Numbered from the stretch's first letter, positions 7,530-17,430 are shown. The stretch is 30,261 nt of DNA from JANWZL01 sp037445185 (GCA_037445185.1 JBBIKZ010000016.1:1-30261); one strand, 5' to 3'. The notes: generated by a model from the letters alone, not told the origin. A program made the numbers and translations.

Positions 7530-8570
7530 TCAGTTATTGGTAAACACCGTCGAGAGGCGGTCCATCTCCTCCAGCGCGCGGCCGGAGCCGCGCACGACAC
7601 AGGTGAGCGGGTCGTCGGCGACGATCACCGGCAGGCCCGTCTCCTCCATGAGCAGCCGGTCGATGTCTTTGAGCAGCGCCCCGCCGCCGGTGAGCACCAT
7701 GCCCTTCTCGGCGATGTCCGCCGCCAGCTCGGGCGGCGTCTGCTCCAGGGCCGATTTGACCGCCGAGACGATGGTGTTGAGCGGCTCGGTCAGGGCCTCC
7801 AGGATCTCGTTGGAGGTGACGGTGAAGCTGCGCGGGATGCCCTCGGCGAGGTTGCGTCCCTTGACCTCCATCTCGCGCACCTCCGACCCGGGGAAGGCGC
7901 TGCCCATCTCCTTCTTGATCGCCTCAGCGGTGGACTCGCCAATCAGCATGCCGTAGTTGCGGCGAATATAGTTGATGATGGCCTCGTCGAACTTGTCGCC
8001 GCCCACCCGCACGCTGGCGGTGTAGACCACGCCGCCCAGGGAGATGATGCCCACCTCGGTGGTGCCGCCACCGATGTCCACCACCATGGAGCCGGTGGCC
8101 TCGGCCACGGGCAGCCCGGCGCCGATGGCCGCCGCCATGGGCTCCTCGATCAGGAAGACCTGGCGGGCCCCGGCGCCGATGGCCGACTCACGGATGGCGC
8201 GCCGTTCCACCTGGGTCGCCCCGGAGGGCACGCAGATGATGATGCGCGGGCTGGGGTGGAACAGCCGCGTGTCGTGCACCTTCTTGATGAAGTACTTGAG
8301 CATCTGCTCGGTGATGTTGTAGTCGGCGATGACGCCGTCCTTCATCGGCCGGATGGCCTGGATGTTGCCGGGGGTGCGGCCGAGCATCTGCTTGGCCTCG
8401 TTGCCCACCGCCTGGATGGTCTTCTTGCCGGTGGGGCCCTCGTGGCGGATGGCCACCACCGACGGCTCATCCAGCACGATGCCGCGGCCGCGCACGTAGA
8501 TCAGGGTGTTGGCCGTGCCGAGGTCGATGGCCAGGTCGGTGGAAAAATAACCGCGTAAGAATCCGAACAT
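7530..8570 (-). CDS. mreB: Rod shape-determining protein MreB (bacterial actin)
   Basis: A 346-residue actin-like ATPase that polymerises under the membrane and steers wall synthesis. Nucleotide-binding motifs are all present: D16-L-G-T-A-N near the start, VDIGGGTTEVGI for phosphate 2, and LTGGGALLKDI for the adenosine motif. The N-terminal MFGFLRGYFS is the amphipathic membrane-binding segment seen in Gram-negative MreB. It is the first gene of the elongation cluster and is divergent from gatC across 94 bp. No strong Shine-Dalgarno sequence precedes the ATG. Three tracts of four G on the minus strand just after the stop (between about 7508 and 7524) could form structure in the mreB-mreC spacer. 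Confidence 0.97.
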   Translation of the reverse strand: MFGFLRGYFSTDLAIDLGTANTLIYVRGRGIVLDEPSVVAIRHEGPTGKKTIQAVGNEAKQMLGRTPGNIQAIRPMKDGVIADYNITEQMLKYFIKKVHDTRLFHPSPRIIICVPSGATQVERRAIRESAIGAGARQVFLIEEPMAAAIGAGLPVAEATGSMVVDIGGGTTEVGIISLGGVVYTASVRVGGDKFDEAIINYIRRNYGMLIGESTAEAIKKEMGSAFPGSEVREMEVKGRNLAEGIPRSFTVTSNEILEALTEPLNTIVSAVKSALEQTPPELAADIAEKGMVLTGGGALLKDIDRLLMEETGLPVIVADDPLTCVVRGSGRALEEMDRLSTVFTNN

Positions 8571-8664
8571 GATAGAGAGGTGTGCTAAGGGCGTGAACTG
8601 CGGGTCTGAAAGTCAAGCTGCCTATGATAACCTACGCAGCCTGACGAAATAAGGCGTTGAAACC
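8571..8664. promoter_or_regulatory. Divergent promoter region between mreB and gatC
   Basis: This 94-bp gap must contain the start signals for two operons. On the plus strand TATGAT at 8623-8628 is a good -10 for gatC, but no convincing -35 lies 17 bases upstream. AAGG at 8651-8654 can serve as the gatC ribosome-binding site. On the minus strand TTGACT (complement of 8611-8616) resembles a -35 for mreB, but no clear -10 follows at the right distance. Confidence 0.4.
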
Positions 8665-8952
8665 ATGTCGCTTTCGCTAGACGACGTCAAACGCATCGCG
8701 CACCTGGCGCGCATACGGGTCGATGCGGACGAGGCCGCCCGCTATCAGGCGCAGTTGAACGGCATCCTAGACCTCATCGAACAGATGCAGTCGGTCGACA
8801 CGGCGGGCATCGAACCGATGGCCCATGCCCGTGACATCTACCAGCGGCTGCGCGAGGACGAGGTGACCGAGGTCGACCGACGGGAGGCCTATCAGGCGGT
8901 GGCCCCCCTGACCGAGGCGGGTTTGTATCTGGTGCCCAAGGTCATCGAGTGA
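8665..8952 (+). CDS. gatC: Asp-tRNA(Asn)/Glu-tRNA(Gln) amidotransferase subunit C
   Basis: A 95-residue subunit that wraps around and stabilises GatA and GatB. The helical N-terminus (SLDDVKRIAHLARIRVDADE) and central LNGILDLIEQMQSVDTAGIEPM are typical, as is the C-terminal LYLVPKVIE. It is the first gene of gatCAB. The complex converts mischarged Glu-tRNA(Gln) and/or Asp-tRNA(Asn) to the correct aminoacyl-tRNA, so the organism probably lacks GlnRS or AsnRS or both (inference). AAGG lies about 10 bases before the ATG. Confidence 0.96.
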   Translation: MSLSLDDVKRIAHLARIRVDADEAARYQAQLNGILDLIEQMQSVDTAGIEPMAHARDIYQRLREDEVTEVDRREAYQAVAPLTEAGLYLVPKVIE

Positions 8953-8953
8953 T

Positions 8954-8978
8954 GGGGGATGGGCAACGGGTGATGGGG
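8954..8978 (+). promoter_or_regulatory. G-quadruplex-like tract just after the gatC stop
   Basis: Four G-runs of 5, 3, 3 and 4 bases are separated by loops of 2, 4 and 4 bases, on the coding strand and hence in the gatCAB mRNA. The tract starts one base after the gatC stop. A C-rich tract at 8998-9017 can pair with part of it, giving an alternative hairpin before gatA. Function is inferred only. Confidence 0.45.
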
Positions 8979-9039
8979 CACACCTGAGGCATCTTTTGCC
9001 ATCCCCACCCCCCATACCGCATCCCCGATACCTACGCAC

Positions 9040-10494
<1,455 letters not shown>

Positions 10495-10495
10495 C

Positions 10496-11932
10496 ATGCA
10501 ATGGGAAACCGTCATTGGGCTGGAGGTGCATGTCCAGCTCACCACCGCGTCCAAGATCTTCTCCGGCGCCGCCACCGCCTTCGGCGCCGCCCCCAACACC
10601 CAGGCCTGCGCGGTCGACATCGCCCTGCCCGGCGTGCTGCCGGTGTTGAACCGCGGGGCGGTGGAGCGGGCCATCCGCTTCGGGCTCGCCATCGGCGCGC
10701 GCATCAACCGCGTCAACGTCTTCGCGCGCAAGAATTACTTCTACCCGGACCTGCCCAAGGGCTACCAGATCAGCCAGTACGAGCTGCCCATCGTCGAGGC
10801 GGGCCAGTTACCGATCCAGGTGGGTGAGACGACCAAGGCAATCCGCATCACCCGCGCCCACCTCGAGGAGGACGCCGGCAAGAGCCTGCACGAGGACTTC
10901 CACGGCATGACCGGCATCGATCTCAATCGCGCCGGCACGCCGCTGCTGGAGATCGTCTCCGCGCCGGACCTGCGCTCGGCCAAGGAGGCGGTGGCCTACG
11001 CCCGGGCCCTGCACAACCTGGTGACCTGGATCGGCATCTGCGACGGCAACATGCAGGAGGGCTCCTTCCGCATCGATGCCAACGTCTCCGTGCGCCCCGT
11101 GGGCCAGGCGGCGTTCGGCACCCGGCGCGAGATCAAGAACCTCAATTCCTTCCGCTTCCTCGAGCAGGCCATCGAGTACGAGGCGCGCTGGCAGATCGGG
11201 GAATTGGAGGATGGACGCACGATCCACCAGGCCACCGTGCTGTTCGACCCCGACACCGGTGAGACGCGCATGATGCGCACCAAGGAAGAGGCGCACGACT
11301 ACCGCTACTTCCCCGACCCGGATCTCCTGCCGGTCAAGCTCGACGAGGCGTGGATCGAGGCCATCCGCGCCGCGCTGCCCGAGCTGCCGCAGGCCAAGCA
11401 GGCCCGCTATCAGGCCGAGCTGGGGCTCTCCGCCTACGATGCCGCCGCCCTGATCGCCTCGCGGGCGATGGCGGAATACTTCGAGGCGGTGCTGTCGCAC
11501 CTGCCCGAACCGGATGCCAAACTCGTCGCCAACTGGGTCATGGGGGAACTGGCCGCCGCGCTCAACCGCGAGGGGCTCGACATCACCGACACCCGTGTCA
11601 GCGCCATAAATCTTGCCGGCATGCTGGCCCGCATCCAGGATGGCACCCTGTCCTCGAAGCTCGCCAAGGAGGTCTTCGCCGCCCTGTGGGCGGGCGAGGG
11701 CGAGGCCGATGCCATCATCGAGGCGCGCGGGCTCAAGCAGCTGTCGGACAGCGGGGAGCTCGCGCGCATCGTCGACACGGTGCTGGCGGCCAACCCCAAA
11801 TCGGTGGAGGAGTACCGCGCCGGCAAGGACAAGGCCTTCAACGCCCTGGTCGGCCAGGTCATGAAGGCCACGCGCGGCAAGGCCAACCCGCAGCAGGCGA
11901 GCGCCCTGCTCAAACAGCGCCTGGGAGGGTGA
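10496..11932 (+). CDS. gatB: Asp-tRNA(Asn)/Glu-tRNA(Gln) amidotransferase subunit B
   Basis: A 478-residue subunit that binds the mischarged tRNA, phosphorylates its Glu or Asp side chain with ATP and amidates it with ammonia from GatA. The N-terminal cradle opens WETVIGLEVHVQL and contains KNYFYPDLPKGYQISQYE and DLNRAGTPLLEIVS, both GatB hallmarks. The C-terminal YqeY-like tail domain (about residues 330-478) ends with the family-typical VGQVMKATRGKANPQQ. Its stop is six bases from the stop of the convergent DUF4124 gene, leaving almost no space for a terminator. Confidence 0.97.
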   Translation: MQWETVIGLEVHVQLTTASKIFSGAATAFGAAPNTQACAVDIALPGVLPVLNRGAVERAIRFGLAIGARINRVNVFARKNYFYPDLPKGYQISQYELPIVEAGQLPIQVGETTKAIRITRAHLEEDAGKSLHEDFHGMTGIDLNRAGTPLLEIVSAPDLRSAKEAVAYARALHNLVTWIGICDGNMQEGSFRIDANVSVRPVGQAAFGTRREIKNLNSFRFLEQAIEYEARWQIGELEDGRTIHQATVLFDPDTGETRMMRTKEEAHDYRYFPDPDLLPVKLDEAWIEAIRAALPELPQAKQARYQAELGLSAYDAAALIASRAMAEYFEAVLSHLPEPDAKLVANWVMGELAAALNREGLDITDTRVSAINLAGMLARIQDGTLSSKLAKEVFAALWAGEGEADAIIEARGLKQLSDSGELARIVDTVLAANPKSVEEYRAGKDKAFNALVGQVMKATRGKANPQQASALLKQRLGG

Positions 11933-11938
11933 GTCGGC

Positions 11939-12592
11939 TCATTGCCCCCGCCCGCCGTTCGCGGAGGGCGACGCCGAGGCGGGCTCCCGCATTTGTGCCT
12001 TGAGCTCGCGGAAACGCTGCTTGAAGGCGGCGTAGCGCGCCTCGATCGCCTCGGCAGAACGCTCGCTGCGTGCGAGCAGCTCGGTCAGCTGATCGATCTC
12101 ACGCTGTGCCGCCTCGACCGATTGCTCGATGGTTGCAGGGATCGGCTGCCCCGCCAGTGCGTATTGGTTCGCCTGGCGTTTGAAGCGGGCCAGCCGTCCG
12201 CGCGTCTGCTCTATCATCGCCTGCAGGCTGTCCTGCCTGGCCCTTTCCTGGGCCAGGGCCCGATCGCGTGCCAGGTCGATCTCCGCCTCATCGAGATAGG
12301 TCGCCAGCAGGGCACGGTCCTGACGCTCCCTCTGGTCGCTGGCGTTGGCGGGCCTGGTCGTTGCAGGTGTAGGCGACCCCGGCCGCGACATCGTGCGCAC
12401 GGTACGGCCTTGCTTGTCCAGGAGCACGGGCTCGCGTGCCTGGGGTGGCAGGGTGTCGCCGTAGTGTACGCGGCCGCGTTCATCCACCCAGCGGTAGGTT
12501 TGCGTGCCGTGGGTGGCTGTCGCGAGCCCCAGCAGGACGGGCAGCAGGGTGCAGGCCGTCAGGCGCGGCAGGCGCCGGTTATGCCGTGCCAT
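11939..12592 (-). CDS. DUF4124 domain protein, exported, with coiled coil
   Basis: A 217-residue protein from an ATG at 12592; its start overlaps the end of pyrE by 14 bases. An N-terminal signal peptide (about 1-30, ending near ATATHG) precedes a short DUF4124 motif, YRWVDERGRVHYGDTLPP, at about 33-50. DUF4124 is common in proteobacterial envelope proteins and has no assigned biochemical function. The rest, about 90-205, is rich in Glu, Arg, Gln and Ala with heptad-like spacing and is probably a long coiled coil. The ORF can be read further upstream to 12670, but that part lies within pyrE and lacks a signal peptide. An envelope location is inferred. Confidence 0.8.
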   Translation of the reverse strand: MARHNRRLPRLTACTLLPVLLGLATATHGTQTYRWVDERGRVHYGDTLPPQAREPVLLDKQGRTVRTMSRPGSPTPATTRPANASDQRERQDRALLATYLDEAEIDLARDRALAQERARQDSLQAMIEQTRGRLARFKRQANQYALAGQPIPATIEQSVEAAQREIDQLTELLARSERSAEAIEARYAAFKQRFRELKAQMREPASASPSANGGRGQ

Positions 12593-13220
12593 ACCGCGCG
12601 CGGTAAGCCTGGATGGCGGCGAGCTGCGCCTGCACGCCGTCTCGCACGGCCAGATAGTCGATGAGGTCATCGAGCCCGACGATGCTGATGACCGGCAGCC
12701 CGTAGTGGTGCTCCACCTCTTGCACGGCCGACAGCTCGCCCTGCCCGCGCTCCTGGCGGTCGAGGGCGATGGCCACGCCGCAGGGCACGGCGCCGGCGGC
12801 GCGGATCAATCCGACCGACTCGCGCACCGAGGTGCCGGCGGAGATCACGTCGTCGACGATGAGGATGCGGCCCGCGAGCGGGGCGCCGACGATGGCACCG
12901 CCTTCGCCGTGGTCCTTGGCCTCCTTGCGGTTGAAGCTGAACGGTACGTTGCGCCCCTCACCCGCCAGGGCGATGGCCACGCTGGCCGCGAGTGGGATGC
13001 CCTTGTAGGCGGGGCCGAACAGCCCGTCGAAGGCGAGCCCCGAGTCCAGGATGGCTTTGGCGTAGAATTGGCCCAGCCGCCTGAGCGACTCGCCGTCGTT
13101 GAACAGGCCGGCGTTGAAGAAATACGGGGAAAGCCGGCCGGCCTTGGTCTGGAACTCGCCGAACATGAGCACCCGCCGCGCGATGGCGAAATCCAGGAAA
13201 GACGCTTTGAAATCCGTCAC
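12579..13220 (-). CDS. pyrE: Orotate phosphoribosyltransferase
   Basis: A 213-residue cytosolic enzyme of pyrimidine synthesis that joins orotate and PRPP to give OMP. Evidence: GRLSPYFFNAG near residue 28, GPAYKGIPLAAS around 69-80, FNRKEAKDHGEGG around 97-108 (catalytic loop) and the PRPP motif IVDDVISAGTS at about 121-131. The start codon is GTG at 13220, supported by the family-typical MTDFKASFLDFA. Only 23 bases separate it from the GTG of divergent xthA, and neither strand shows a Shine-Dalgarno sequence there. Confidence 0.96.
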   Translation of the reverse strand: MTDFKASFLDFAIARRVLMFGEFQTKAGRLSPYFFNAGLFNDGESLRRLGQFYAKAILDSGLAFDGLFGPAYKGIPLAASVAIALAGEGRNVPFSFNRKEAKDHGEGGAIVGAPLAGRILIVDDVISAGTSVRESVGLIRAAGAVPCGVAIALDRQERGQGELSAVQEVEHHYGLPVISIVGLDDLIDYLAVRDGVQAQLAAIQAYRARYGTA

Positions 13221-13243
13221 TCGTATGTCACCCGACTGAAACC

Positions 13244-14023
13244 GTGCGTATTGTAACCCTCAACCTCAACGGCATCCGCGCAGCCGCCAGCAAGGGGTTC
13301 TATGCGTGGCTCCCACGCGCGCAGGCCGATGTCGTCTGTCTGCAGGAACTCAAGGCTAAGGTGGCCGACATGACGGCGGACATGCTCAACCCCCCTGGTT
13401 ATTACGGCTATTTCCATTACGCCGACAAAAAGGGCTACAGCGGTGTGGGCCTGTACAGCCGTCGCCAGCCGGATGCGATCATCGAAGGCTTGGGTATCCC
13501 GGATATCGACGCGGAAGGCCGTTATCTTGAGGCCCGATTCGGCGAGCTGTCCGTCGTCTCGGTCTATCTGCCCTCCGGCTCGGCGGGCGAGCACCGGCAG
13601 GCGGCCAAATTCGCCTTCATGGGACGTTTCTATCCGCATCTGGAAAAGCTCGCCCGCTCGGGGCGCGAGGTGATCCTGTGCGGCGACTGGAACATCGCCC
13701 ATACGGAAAAGGACCTCAAGAACTGGCGCGCCAACCAGAAAAACTCCGGCTTCCTGCCCGAGGAGCGGGCCTGGATCGGCCGGGTGTTCGAAGCGCTCGG
13801 CTTCGTCGACGTCTGGCGCCGCCTCTACCCGGACGCGACCGACGCCGGCTACACCTGGTGGAGCAACCGCGGCCAGGCCTGGGCCAAGAACGTGGGCTGG
13901 CGCATCGACTACCAGATCGCCACGCCGGGCACCGCCGCCCGGGCGCGATCGGCATCGATCTACAAGGATGAGCGCTTCTCCGACCACGCGCCGCTGACCA
14001 TCGATTACGACCGGACCTTGTGA
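13244..14023 (+). CDS. xthA: Exodeoxyribonuclease III (AP endonuclease)
   Basis: A 259-residue Mg-dependent DNA repair enzyme that cleaves 5' to abasic sites and degrades 3' ends. The EEP-fold active site is complete: N7 in LNLNG, E35 in LQELK, Y108 in VYLPSG, D148 and N150 in GDWNIAH, D222 in RIDY and the D247-H248 pair in SDHAPL. The start is GTG at 13244, fixed by the conserved MRIVTLNLNGIR. It is divergent from pyrE by 23 bases and its TGA overlaps the GTG of the next gene as GTGA, suggesting coupled translation with the permease. Often named exoA in related genomes. Confidence 0.95.
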   Translation: MRIVTLNLNGIRAAASKGFYAWLPRAQADVVCLQELKAKVADMTADMLNPPGYYGYFHYADKKGYSGVGLYSRRQPDAIIEGLGIPDIDAEGRYLEARFGELSVVSVYLPSGSAGEHRQAAKFAFMGRFYPHLEKLARSGREVILCGDWNIAHTEKDLKNWRANQKNSGFLPEERAWIGRVFEALGFVDVWRRLYPDATDAGYTWWSNRGQAWAKNVGWRIDYQIATPGTAARARSASIYKDERFSDHAPLTIDYDRTL

Positions 14024-15417
14024 TCGCCCATACCGGCGGCTGGGCCGCCACCCTCGCCATCTACACCCATCCGCGCGTGGTGGGCATGTTGTTTCTCGGT
14101 TTCTCGGCCGGGCTGCCGCTGCTGCTGGTCCTGGGCACGCTCTCTTTCTGGCTGCGCGAGGCCGGGGTGGACCGCACCACCATCGGCTACTTCTCCTGGG
14201 TGGGGCTCGCCTACGGCTTCAAGTGGGCGTGGTCGCCCCTGGTCGACCGCCTGCCGCTACCCTGGCTAAACCGCGCCCTGGGCCGCCGGCGCGCCTGGCT
14301 GCTCGTCTCGCAGGTCACCATCGCCGTGGCGCTACTCGGCATGGCCCACACCGACCCGAGGGTGGACCTTGTGCACATGGCCTGGTTCGCCCTGGCAGTG
14401 GCCTTCGCCTCGGCCACCCAGGACATCGCCCTCGACGCCTACCGCATCGAGGCGGTGGAACTCAAGCTGCAGGGGGCGATGGCCGCCACCTACCAGGCCG
14501 GCTATCGGCTCGCCATGATCGCGGCCGGTGCCGGGGTGCTGTGGATCGCCGCCGCCTTCGACCCCGCGGAGGCGATCTATGAACACGCCCCCTGGCGCAT
14601 CGCCTACACGGTGATGGCGGCCGCGATGGGGGTGGGCATCCTCACCACGCTCGTAATCCGCGAGCCCCGGGTCGACGCCGAGCGCGCTGCTCTCCTCGCC
14701 GAGACCTTGGCGCGGGAGGCGCGCGCCCGCGCCTGGCTCGCCGGCCGGGGCCTTGAGGGCGCGTGGCTGACGCTCGCGGCCTGGGTGCACGGTGCGGTGC
14801 TCTCCCCCTTCCTCGACTTCGTCCGCCGCTACCGCTGGCAGGCCTTGCTGGTGCTGGCCCTGATCGCCTGCTACCGCATCGCCGACGTGGTGATGGGCAT
14901 CATGGCCAACCCCTTCTATGTGGACATGGGCTTTACCAAGGACGAGGTGGCCACGGTGGCCAAGGTCTACGGTGTCATCATGACCATCGCCGGCGCCGGC
15001 GTGGGCGGGCTCTTGACCGCGCGCTGGGGGGTGATGAAGACCCTCTTCCTGGGGGCGCTGCTGTCCGCCGCCACCAACCTGCTCTTCGTCTGGCTCGCCG
15101 GCCGCGGCCACGACCTCTGGGGCCTCACCCTCGTCGTCTCGGCCGACAACCTCGCCGCTGGCATCGCCTCCTCGGCCTTCGTCGCCTATCTGTCCAGCCT
15201 CACCAACGTCGCCTACTCGGCCACCCAGTACGCCCTGTTCAGCTCGGTGATGCTGCTTGCCCCAAAGTTCATCGCCGGCTTCTCCGGCGTGGTGGTGGAC
15301 GCGCACGGCTACGCCGTCTTCTTCACCGGCACGGCCCTGATGGGACTGCCCGTCCTGCTGCTCGTCTGGCTGGCAGCGCGGGCACGGCGGGCGGCACCGG
15401 AAAAGACGCTGTCATGA
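14020..15417 (+). CDS. ampG: AmpG-like MFS muropeptide permease
   Basis: A 465-residue inner-membrane transporter with about a dozen hydrophobic segments. The AmpG pattern is clear at the start (GFSAGLPLLLVLGTLSFWLREAGVDRTTIGYFSWVGLAYGFKW, read in parts) and in FASATQDIALDAYRIEAV, a signature with conserved acidic residues. AmpG imports GlcNAc-anhydroMurNAc peptides from the periplasm for cell-wall recycling. A charged cytoplasmic loop near residues 210-245 splits the two halves. The start is GTG, overlapping the xthA stop by four bases. It lies a few kilobases from the wall-synthesis cluster but in a different transcription unit. A related MFS substrate cannot be excluded. Confidence 0.85.
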   Translation: MIAHTGGWAATLAIYTHPRVVGMLFLGFSAGLPLLLVLGTLSFWLREAGVDRTTIGYFSWVGLAYGFKWAWSPLVDRLPLPWLNRALGRRRAWLLVSQVTIAVALLGMAHTDPRVDLVHMAWFALAVAFASATQDIALDAYRIEAVELKLQGAMAATYQAGYRLAMIAAGAGVLWIAAAFDPAEAIYEHAPWRIAYTVMAAAMGVGILTTLVIREPRVDAERAALLAETLAREARARAWLAGRGLEGAWLTLAAWVHGAVLSPFLDFVRRYRWQALLVLALIACYRIADVVMGIMANPFYVDMGFTKDEVATVAKVYGVIMTIAGAGVGGLLTARWGVMKTLFLGALLSAATNLLFVWLAGRGHDLWGLTLVVSADNLAAGIASSAFVAYLSSLTNVAYSATQYALFSSVMLLAPKFIAGFSGVVVDAHGYAVFFTGTALMGLPVLLLVWLAARARRAAPEKTLS

Positions 15418-15461
15418 TCGCCTGCTAGGCTGGAGCGCCGCATACCGACGCAGCTTTGCGC

Positions 15462-17345
15462 ATGCCCTTGCCGACCCGCCGCATTACCGAACGCCTCATC
15501 CCCGCCCTGGAGACCTTGCGCCGGCATGCCCTGGACCTGGAACGGGCCCATGCCCACGAGATCTCTGCCATCCCGCCGCCCTACCAGGGCAGCGCACGCA
15601 ACCTGCTGCACTACCTCGCCCTGCGCCAGAGCGACATCCGCGAGCTGCAGCGCGAACTGGGGCTGCTCGGGCTCTCCCGTCTGGGCCGTGCCGAGGCGCA
15701 CACCCTGGCGAGCCTCGATGCCGTGCTCACGGCACTGTATGCCCTGGCCGGACGCAAGCCGCCCCGCCGCCGCACGCGCCGCGGCCAGGTCGGCATCGCT
15801 AGCGGGGCCCAGCATCTGAACGATCACGCCCAGGCCCTGCTGGGTCCGTCGGGCGGACGGCGGGCCACACGCATCATGGTCACCATGCCCACGGAGGCGG
15901 CGCGCGAACCCGGCCTCATCACCGCCCTGCTCGATGCCGGTATGGACGTGATGCGCATCAACTGCGCGCATGACGATGCCGATGCCTGGCTGGCCATGAT
16001 CCGCCACTTGCGTGCGGCCGAGGCGGCCACCGGCCGCACCTGCCGCGTCTACGCCGATCTGGCCGGCCCCAAGCTGCGCACGGGGGACATCCGGCCGGTC
16101 GGAAGGCTCATCGATTTCAAGCCCAGGCGCGACGTGTGGGGCCGGGTCGAGCGGCCCGCCCAGGTGCTCCTGATGCCGCGCGGACGGCCGCAACCCCAGA
16201 CGGCGGCCGACATCGCAGCGCTGCTGCCGCTGGAGCCGGAGCTGCTCGCCCAGGCGCGTCCGGGCGACCACCTGGAACTCGAGGACAACCGCGGCGTGCG
16301 TCGCCGCCTGAACGTCATCGAGCGACGCGGCGAGGCGCTGCTGGCGCATGCCGACCGCCACGTCTATCTCAGCGAGGGCGCCGCCGGCATCCTGTGGCGC
16401 GGCGACGAACGGCTGGCCACCGGGCGGGTGGGTCCCCTGCCGGAGCGGGTGCTGCCGATCACGCTCAGGGTGGGCGACCGCCTGCTGCTCACTGCGGAAG
16501 AGCGCCCTGGCGAAAACGCCCGCATCGACGCCAGCGGCCGGGTCGAGCATCCGGCCAGCATCCCCTGCCGGCTTGCAGCGGTGTTCGCCGCCGCCGCACC
16601 CGGTCAGCGCATCTGGTTCGACGACGGCCGCATCGGCGGGCGTATCCTCGCCAACGACGGGCGCGAGATCACGGTGGAGATCACCCACGCCGCGCCGGAA
16701 GGCAGCCGGCTCAGGCCCGAGAAGGGCATCAACCTGCCGGATACCCATTTGGACATTCCGGCCCTGACGCCCAAGGATATGGAGGACTTGCGCGCCCTCG
16801 CCGGCCAGGTGGACATCGTCGGCCTGTCCTTCGTGCGCGGGCCGGAAGACGTGCACGCCCTGCAGGCCGCGTTGCGCAGCCTCGATGTCGGCGGCGTGGG
16901 CACGGTGCTCAAGATCGAGACCAGACAGTCCTTCGAGAACCTGGCCCTCATCCTGCTCGCCGCCCTGGCCACCCCCCCGGTGGGGCTCATGGTGGCGCGC
17001 GGCGACCTGGCGGTGGAGGTGGGCTTCGAACGCCTGGCCGAGCTCCAAGAGGAGATCCTCTGGCTCGCCGAGGCCGCCCACGTGCCGGTCATCTGGGCCA
17101 CGCAGGTGCTGGAGGGCATGGCCAAACGCGGGCTGCCCTCGCGCGCCGAGGTGTCGGACGCCGCCTTCGGCGTGCGCGCCGAGTGCGTGATGCTCAACAA
17201 GGGGCCCTACATCGTCGCGACCGTGGCCTTCCTCGCCGATCTGCTCGGGCGCATGGGCGAGCACCGCAGCAAGGGCCGGCCCATGCTGCGCCGACTGGCG
17301 GTGTCGCAGCTGAGCGGGAAGGGTGGCGAAAAAAGGGGACGTTAG
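15462..17345 (+). CDS. Pyruvate-kinase-family protein with extra N-terminal domain and no C-terminal domain
   Basis: A 627-residue protein from an ATG at 15462; an in-frame TTG at 15456 is the alternative, and neither has a clear ribosome-binding site. Residues 1-130 are an Arg-rich helical domain not found in standard pyruvate kinase (SAIPPPYQGSARNLLHYLALR read as its core). From about 137 the PK fold is recognisable: MRIN 164-167, GPKLRTG 202-208, FDDGRI 386-391, KGINLP 421-426, SFVR 456-459, catalytic-type K484-I-E486, ARGDL 512-516, ATQ 546-548 and SRAE 560-563. The B-domain region is about 170 residues, longer than usual. After VMLNKG, where PK has SGETA, only about 47 residues remain, so the allosteric C-terminal domain is missing. 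Phosphoenolpyruvate/ADP chemistry is plausible but unproven. Confidence 0.8.
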   Translation: MPLPTRRITERLIPALETLRRHALDLERAHAHEISAIPPPYQGSARNLLHYLALRQSDIRELQRELGLLGLSRLGRAEAHTLASLDAVLTALYALAGRKPPRRRTRRGQVGIASGAQHLNDHAQALLGPSGGRRATRIMVTMPTEAAREPGLITALLDAGMDVMRINCAHDDADAWLAMIRHLRAAEAATGRTCRVYADLAGPKLRTGDIRPVGRLIDFKPRRDVWGRVERPAQVLLMPRGRPQPQTAADIAALLPLEPELLAQARPGDHLELEDNRGVRRRLNVIERRGEALLAHADRHVYLSEGAAGILWRGDERLATGRVGPLPERVLPITLRVGDRLLLTAEERPGENARIDASGRVEHPASIPCRLAAVFAAAAPGQRIWFDDGRIGGRILANDGREITVEITHAAPEGSRLRPEKGINLPDTHLDIPALTPKDMEDLRALAGQVDIVGLSFVRGPEDVHALQAALRSLDVGGVGTVLKIETRQSFENLALILLAALATPPVGLMVARGDLAVEVGFERLAELQEEILWLAEAAHVPVIWATQVLEGMAKRGLPSRAEVSDAAFGVRAECVMLNKGPYIVATVAFLADLLGRMGEHRSKGRPMLRRLAVSQLSGKGGEKRGR

Positions 17346-17397
17346 GACGTGGCGGTCCTGCGACAGGCCAGAGCGCCGAAGCGCGCGAGCTACGGGC

Positions 17398-17411
17398 TCA
17401 GGTCGACCTGA
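17398..17411. repeat. Perfect 14-bp palindrome between convergent genes
   Basis: TCAGGTCGACCTGA lies in the 85-bp gap between the pyruvate-kinase-like gene and the convergent Sfum_1244-type gene. It could be part of a bidirectional terminator, but no U-run follows on either strand. Confidence 0.35.
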
Positions 17412-17430
17412 AACCTCGGTGTGCGTGGGG

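Noticed and set aside
15309..17264. A 651-codon open frame on the minus strand opposite the pyruvate-kinase-like gene
   Set aside because: It mirrors a gene with clear PK motifs, is rich in Gly, His, Ala and Arg with no domain, and is a typical GC-rich antisense shadow.
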